From NCBI RefSeq assembly GCF_008831285.2, contig NC_045148.1:1674001-1738000 (forward strand): 64,000 nucleotides of DNA. Reading direction: 5' to 3'. Positions 61,350 through 64,000 of the stretch are shown here, piece after piece. The stretch comes from Nymphaea colorata (lineage: Eukaryota > Streptophyta > Magnoliopsida > Nymphaeales > Nymphaeaceae). The notes beneath the pieces were generated by a model, which saw only the letters and a list, made by a program, of their open reading frames with translations, made no database searches and was not told where the DNA came from. Numbering within the stretch: position 1 is the stretch's first letter; each line of letters starts with the position of its first letter. Position numbers and translations under genes: made by a program.

Positions 61350-64000
61350 TCGACCACTTTCCCCTTCCCCTCTACGTCAAGCCTTCATGATTTTTTTTTT
61401 TTTTCTTTACTTTTTTCACAAGCAATTTCAGTTCAGACCCATGATTTTATGTCTAATCGTGTAAGTGACTCCACCTTCCCAAAATTTTTGCTACGAGCTT
61501 CCGCTTTCTTCACCCGTGCTAAAGACTTCTTTTCCTCCCTACCTGACGTTCAATTTCAGTTGTCTCCATTCAAGCGATTATCCTGTTTTCATATTTATTT
61601 GTGCATTTGCTTTGTCAAAAACTAATATCTTATCTTTGATTCATTTTGAAATTTCATAAACGCCGAACTTGGTCTTGGTCTTGACTCAAACTGGTTTGTG
61701 TTTGCATTGACCTCGAAGGCACCACCCAAACCAAATTATATTAAGTATCACCATAAAAAATTTAGTCTTACTTAATTGTGAAGATCCTCATAAAAGTACA
61801 AGAACAACCTTTTATTTGCTTTTCAGCTCCAGGCTAGGTGGGGATGTGATTTTTTCTTTCTTTTATTTGATTTTGATAAGCTGAAATTTGACAAGGTGAC
61901 TTACCAAAATGTTTGATCTATGGTAAATAAATTTTTCAAAGGCCACATTAAAATTTCTATAAATGCTTATCAGTAAATTATTGTTTTCCACTCTCTTGAG
62001 TCACATTTGCAGAAATAAGGGGAATTAACCTGCGACCGTGTTTTAGCAAATAACCGAACACTACGGACGGCATTTAGAATTTCGAGCAATAAACTGGCTC
62101 TCGGGTATGTCCCGCTGTATATAACGTGAAGTTGGTTGCCTGCTCCTACTCACTGCCGTTTTCGAGCCCGACGCGTTGACTCTTGCGAACCTCTCTACTT
62201 CTCAAATGGATCGGTTCCGTGTCTGAGCCCTGGGGAGTTCTGGTACAGGAACAGATTGTCCTGTCTCGTTCCAGTTTCCATGACAGATTATTACTATCTA
62301 ATTATTTTTACCATCAATTTACCTTACATTTTTTAAAATATAATCATTAAACAGTAACAATTTGTGATAGAATTTGCTAAAGTCCAAAAAAAAAAGGGCA
62401 TTTCTAAAGAGCATAATAATAAGAATGATAATTGAATTTTAAATAGTTTCATTATTGTAGAAACCTCAGCCTTTGAGATGTGGACAAAAGCCACGACGTT
62501 TTTTGTACTGTTGGAGAGAGACCCACGCGTGTTTGTTTATTGTTTGTCCTGTACATAAACTGACACGTATATGGACTTCTTAGCGGCTGAACTTGCCTCC
62601 GTATGAAGTTTTGGATTCTTTACTCCATCTTTGTACACATCCAACATTTCACATACCTGATATGAAATGGAAGTTTTGGATTCTTTACTCCATCTTACTT
62701 CCCAGATTAGGGCTGCAAACGGGCTGGATTTGGACTTGGTTTGAAAAAATTTGTTGGATAAGTTGATTCGACCCCGATAATAAATATTCTAACGTAAAAA
62801 TTATATCAAACTTATGAAATAATTTACATGCTTCAATTGGCATCGAAATATTTATTTCATAGCTCAACTGGTATGGTAGTAATGTGATACTTTAATTGAT
62901 GGGTGATCGGCGTTCTAGAACAGTTCTGAACCCCATGAAGAAAGCTTCGACAAGCTTCGACCTTTTTTGGGGTAGCTTCTATTCACCAAAATGAACTCCA
63001 TGCAGTGCTACCCCGATATGCCCATTTATAAGGTGCATCATATCTTACATTTAGATAAGGAAAAGTATATATATATATATATATATATTGGCAAGCTAAT
63101 CCAGATTGGACGGCACGGCGAGTTGGTGCCCAGCGAAGTTGAGGTGGTTCCAGTTGTCTTCTATCTTTATCAAACACCGCCGAATGATTGTATATTATAA
63201 TGAGATAAAAGTGTAAAGTTTGGCTTATTTCCCGAAAACTACTCGATATTTTAGATAATCTTAGTTATGATTTCCAGTATCTCTTATATATTCCTCAAAC
63301 CATTGTAATTCCTCAAACAGCAAGTTCTACACACATCTAAAAAAACTTGATGACATTTATTTTATTTATACTTTCTCAAACTTTTCTTTGTTTATTCATC
63401 GCTCCCTCCCAATCTGGGTTGTTTCCATGTGACATGAAGACTCCCAAACATTTGTTTATTGAATTTGCAAACCAAGAGAAGGTCGTATTCCCCCGAGTGT
63501 TGGTGCGAGTCTTTGTTTATGTATAAAACCCATGGAGAGAGTTTACTTTTGTTCTACGATCACTTGAAGGGTATTGGGGAGAATGAAACTTTTTAAAATC
63601 ACTTGAAGTAATTTAAAGCATCCATATTATTCAGATGAGCAAAAGATTAGTAATTTAAAGCATCCATATTGTTTAGATGAGGAAGATGCTAATATCACCC
63701 CTCTAATAAAGGCCGAAGCCCCCACCCCACCCCTTCCCCTCATCCCTCAGTGTCTATAACTGCTTGGTGATGCCTTGAGGTAGGCACCCCCGCTATGCAC
63801 TATTTGCATGTTGGTGCTCCTTCCTCCCAACCCCTTTTTTGCAGCAAAGAAGATTGACGTCACGAGAAATCAATACCAGCTGCCTAGCAGCCCCTACCCA
63901 AGTCTTTGCACCAATCCCCTTGTGTGAGCATCCATATTGTTAATTTTTCGCTAAATTTAACACTATAAAGTATAAGTACGTTTTTGCAAATATAATAAGT
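61350..64000. other. Spacer to the window end
   Basis: The first 200 bp is CT-rich and is the likely promoter and 5' leader region of the minus-strand LIKE-COV gene. The rest is AT-rich. It holds an AT microsatellite at about 63067-63090 and a 41-bp direct duplication (agtaatttaaagcatccata) at about 63608-63690. No gene recognised. Confidence 0.5.

Overview
This window reads as nuclear DNA of a flowering plant. The multi-exon genes have GT-AG introns of about 80 bp to 3 kb, their products match plant families (Alba with an RGG tail, LIKE-COV, an RBM39-type SR factor, a COG0212 folate-ligase-like protein), and the spacers are AT-rich with long AT/GA microsatellites and Tourist-like miniature transposons. 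I cannot fix the species. No viral, bacterial or organellar genes were recognised.

Layout. 1-0.8 kb: a 180-190 bp tandem repeat, then a MITE-like element. 3.4-12.4 kb: four single-exon genes for small secreted histidine-rich proteins, two on + (3487, 5687) and two on - (8099, 12319), each with a good TATA box. A fifth, more divergent one lies at 35 kb. 12.4-15.9 kb: repeat-rich spacer with a 49-bp-arm inverted repeat and a 43-bp A tract. 15.9-22.7 kb (-): eight-exon Alba gene. 25.4-29.3 kb (+): six-exon COG0212-type gene. 30.2 kb (-): intact tRNA-Asn(GUU). 31.0-34.4 kb: two intronless CAF1-like genes of identical length, convergent in an inverted duplication, both lacking key nuclease residues. 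37.7-47.5 kb (-): thirteen-exon RBM39/CC1-type splicing factor gene with a candidate poison exon. 50.7-61.2 kb (-): seven-exon LIKE-COV (DUF502) membrane protein gene. 61.3-64 kb: spacer with nothing recognisable.

The five multi-exon or RNA genes (Alba, COG0212, tRNA, RBM39, LCV) look like ordinary housekeeping loci with no evident shared pathway. The accessory content is the histidine-rich secreted family, which expanded by tandem and inverted duplication, and the CAF1-like pair of predicted pseudo-deadenylases. Exon boundaries were deduced by hand from GT/AG sites, reading-frame continuity and remembered family sequence. For the four multi-exon genes the joined exons give one open frame of 251, 373, 607 and 264 residues. 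No transcript data were available, so UTRs and alternative isoforms are not annotated.
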